Assembly: GCA_023433945.1 (NCBI GenBank)
Contig: JAEYTP010000058.1
Location: forward strand, 1 to 8,295
From: Bacillota bacterium
Lineage (GTDB): Bacteria; Bacillota; Clostridia; Acetivibrionales; DSM-1351
DNA length: 8,295 nt
Direction of reading: 5' to 3'
This document shows, piece by piece, positions 7,020 to 8,295 of this stretch (position 1 is its first letter; each line of letters starts with the position of its first letter). The notes under the pieces were generated by a model. That model was not told where the DNA came from and did not search any database. It saw only the letters and a program-made list of their open reading frames with translations. A program made the translations under genes and the position numbers.

Positions 7020-7175
7020 CTATGCCTGAACTGTTCTTTTGACAGCTTTTACTTCGAAGGTTTTAGTTTTTTTGTGGAACATATATGCAAATGCAGCCAG
7101 ACTTGCAACGGCAGCAGTTAAACTTGCTGCTAAGACTAAATTTTTGGAAACACTTGAGTTGTTTTTCTTTTTCAA
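7020..7175 (-). CDS. Small single-pass membrane protein, 51 aa (hypothetical)
   Basis: A minus-strand frame of 51 residues from TTG (complement of 7173-7175) to TAG. It has the layout of a real small membrane protein: a polar Lys/Asn N-terminus (KKKNNSS), one hydrophobic helix (about 13-33, rich in Ala, Leu and Val, ending FAYMF) and a basic tail (HKKTKTFEVKAVKRTVQA). The only start codon after the upstream in-frame stop (7206-7208) is this TTG. A GGGGGATC stretch five to ten bases ahead is a passable ribosome binding site. An ATG at 7186-7188 would join the frame if the adjacent G5 run were one base shorter, giving an N-terminus MGIFLKKKNNS, so a frameshift or sequencing error is possible. 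It ends 19 bases from a terminator that also works in its direction. I do not recognise the family. Confidence 0.5.
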   Translation of the reverse strand: MKKKNNSSVSKNLVLAASLTAAVASLAAFAYMFHKKTKTFEVKAVKRTVQA

Positions 7176-7242
7176 AAAGATCCCCCATTTCTGTTTGCAA
7201 GTAGATCATCTTAATATATTTTAACATTTTTTATCAGAGCTT

Positions 7243-7899
7243 TCAATGTGCTTTTTGAGCAATGCACTTAATGTGGAGATAAACAGATCCATTTTTAGAT
7301 TTATCTAATATAAGCTTCTTAACCTTAGTTCCTTTTTTTATTCTTTTACCACATCTGAGGCAAATAAAATTATAGCTATCCAATGTTTCATAGGAAATTG
7401 CAGGGGAAATATCCTTGATATTCTGCCAGCTGGGCCAGCCTACCTTACAATGTATTATCCTGTTATCAAAATCAGAATAAATCCATTTAAGGAGCTTATG
7501 GAAGTGAAAGGGATATTTAGTAAACTTAATATAATCACTCGGAACGCCTAAGCTTATAGTGTAAAGCTCGAAATTTTTCTCTACAACTTCTTGTATCTTT
7601 CCAGTTATCTGAGTTACATACCAGCAAAAACCATTTTTCGATAAGTATGCCTTAAGCTTTTCAAACATATATCCGCGGCATATTTCTATTGTTTCATGAG
7701 GCATTACACTAAGTATCTCAAATGCACGTGTTGTTATTTCTACAACATAGTCAAGATATAGCTTCTTTTTGAAGTTTTCCAATGAATATAATTCAACAGG
7801 TATAATTTCAAAGTAGTATTCATTTGCTTCTGGTCTGTAAAAACCAATACATGTACCTCCGACGAAGCTACCGCTTCCTGCATCATCTATCTGAATCAT
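7243..7899 (-). CDS. Conserved-looking protein of unknown function with C-terminal CxxC-HxxC motif
   Basis: A protein of 218 residues starting at ATG (complement of 7897-7899), chosen because AAGGA on the minus strand (forward 7907-7911) lies seven bases upstream. A TTG start at 7938 would add 13 residues without such a site. The N-terminus MIQIDDAGSGSFVGGTCIGF (1-20) is Gly/Asp-rich and looks like a conserved beta-turn active or binding site. ICRGYMFEKL (73-82) and TKYPFHFHKLLKWIYSD (127-143) look like further conserved blocks. C180, C183, H209 and C212 (CLRC...HIKC) form a likely zinc-binding treble-clef or LIM-like element. There is no signal peptide or membrane segment, so it is probably cytoplasmic. 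I recall similar unnamed clostridial proteins but know no function and assign none. The 51-aa gene follows after 67 bases with no clear terminator between them. Confidence 0.85.
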   Translation of the reverse strand: MIQIDDAGSGSFVGGTCIGFYRPEANEYYFEIIPVELYSLENFKKKLYLDYVVEITTRAFEILSVMPHETIEICRGYMFEKLKAYLSKNGFCWYVTQITGKIQEVVEKNFELYTISLGVPSDYIKFTKYPFHFHKLLKWIYSDFDNRIIHCKVGWPSWQNIKDISPAISYETLDSYNFICLRCGKRIKKGTKVKKLILDKSKNGSVYLHIKCIAQKAH

Positions 7900-7906
7900 G
7901 ATGTTA

Positions 7907-7911
7907 TCCTT
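7907..7911 (-). promoter_or_regulatory. Ribosome binding site for the 218-aa gene
   Basis: AAGGA on the minus strand, seven bases before ATG 7899. It decides this start over the upstream TTG at 7938. Confidence 0.65.
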
Positions 7912-8050
7912 ATAAATTCTATAGTGTAATGAGGTCAATAATTGTAAATACTAAATTATAATAAATAGAATTATCCTTTTTATTATTAAAAATATATTAA
8001 TATTATTATCATTTTGTAAATATAAAATCCAATTTAATCGAACCATTTAA

Positions 8051-8070
8051 AAATGCAAGCACTTGCTTTT
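8051..8070. promoter_or_regulatory. Dyad upstream of the RpiR-type gene, candidate operator
   Basis: GCAAG (8055-8059) and CTTGC (8062-8066) flank a CA centre. Outward, after a T-T mismatch, AAA (8051-8053) pairs with TTT (8068-8070), giving a 20-base dyad. A TATAAT lies 18 bases further on (8089-8094). The dyad would cover or adjoin the -35 region of a promoter using that box, as expected for a repressor site. Whether the adjacent regulator binds it is inference. Confidence 0.4.
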
Positions 8071-8088
8071 TATCCTGCAAAACGGTAA

Positions 8089-8094
8089 TATAAT
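8089..8094 (+). promoter_or_regulatory. Candidate -10 box for the RpiR-type gene
   Basis: Perfect TATAAT, 56 bases before the start codon. A -35 is unclear: TTGCTT at 8063-8068 is 20 bases away, longer than ideal, and the 17-base position holds CTTTTT. Activation or a non-standard promoter is possible. Confidence 0.35.
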
Positions 8095-8150
8095 AAAAAG
8101 AACTAAATCATTATGTAACTATGATTTAATATGAAATTTTTGGAGGAAGC

Positions 8151-8295
8151 ATGAATACAAATCAAAAAAGTAGCAATGATCTGATTGCTTTGATAAATCA
8201 GAAGTATGATAATTTTAGTAAAGGTCAGAAGCTTATTGCCAACTACATACTTAAACATTATGATAAGGCCGCTTATTTAACTGCCGCTAAGCTTG
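8151..8295 (+). CDS. RpiR/MurR-family transcriptional regulator (3' partial)
   Basis: Only the first 48 codons are in the window. The N-terminal pattern DLIALINQKYDNFSKGQKLI followed by ANYILKHYDKAAYLTAAKL matches the start of the RpiR/MurR helix-turn-helix domain, in which a LS/FSKxQKxIAxYI stretch is followed by Axx(T/S)AxxLA. Full members have about 280 residues, with a C-terminal SIS domain that senses phosphosugars; that part lies beyond the edge. ATG 8151 follows GGAGGA (8142-8147) closely and no other start is plausible. It is divergent from the 218-aa gene across 251 bases of very AT-rich DNA. Members often regulate neighbouring sugar or amino-sugar genes; the target here is not visible. 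Confidence 0.82.
   Translation, partial: MNTNQKSSNDLIALINQKYDNFSKGQKLIANYILKHYDKAAYLTAAKL

Noticed and set aside
7039..7224. Plus-strand 61-aa open frame
   Set aside because: It lies opposite the better-formed minus-strand small gene, has no ribosome binding site, and its protein has runs such as LFFFFKK that come from antisense of Lys codons.
7063..7227. Minus-strand 54-aa frame starting MLKYIKMIYLQTEMGDLF
   Set aside because: No ribosome binding site. Its Cys-rich end (CCRCKSGCIC) is the shifted reading of the Ala-rich helix of the overlapping 51-aa frame, which has the more natural protein pattern.
7913..7938. TTGACC on the minus strand as a -35 box for the 218-aa gene
   Set aside because: The matching -10 (TATAAG) would overlap the ribosome binding site and place the transcript start at or beyond it.
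7939..8035. Very AT-rich stretch as an origin or attachment site
   Set aside because: No DnaA-box cluster, iteron or repeat pair was seen; low complexity alone is normal for gaps in this genome.

Overview
The window is low-GC DNA with strong AGGAGG/GAGGTGAT-type ribosome binding sites, AT-rich gaps and simple hairpin/U-tract terminators. This points to an anaerobic Firmicute of class Clostridia. The soluble-transcarboxylase gene set would fit a Ruminiclostridium / cellulolytic Clostridium-type genome, but that placement is recall and not proven by the sequence.

Layout. (1) Positions 1-2807, plus strand: the 3' part of a thioredoxin-reductase-like flavoprotein that carries a complete AhpF-type N-terminal redox domain at its C-terminus. 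A 12-TM MFS transporter follows four bases later, and the pair ends at a clear terminator (2826-2859). (2) 2860-3143: AT-rich gap with a good candidate promoter (3011-3039). (3) 3144-6965, plus strand: three biotin-dependent carboxyl-transfer genes, namely a 12S-type acyl-CoA carboxyltransferase, a 1.3S-type biotin carrier and a 5S-type oxaloacetate/pyruvate carboxyltransferase. They are separated by unusually long gaps rich in short duplications and end at a near-perfect palindromic terminator (6971-7001). (4) 7020-7899, minus strand: a small one-TM protein with a TTG start and a conserved-looking 218-aa protein of unknown function with a C-terminal CxxC...HxxC zinc-type motif. (5) 8151 to the end, plus strand: the first 48 codons of an RpiR/MurR-family regulator, divergent from the 218-aa gene, with a dyad in its upstream region.

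How the genes work together. The three carboxylation genes are the full subunit set of a soluble transcarboxylase, which exchanges a carboxyl group between methylmalonyl-CoA/propionyl-CoA and pyruvate/oxaloacetate through a biotinylated carrier. No biotin carboxylase and no membrane OadB-type subunit lies in the window. Each start was set from its ribosome binding site, which in several cases lies downstream of the longest possible reading frame.

Nothing here is a clear new system. The items most worth following up are the reversed AhpF domain order, an OadG-like tail on the 5S subunit, the uncharacterised 218-aa protein, the small membrane protein (possibly frameshifted at a G5 run), and the duplication-rich gaps inside the transcarboxylase operon.
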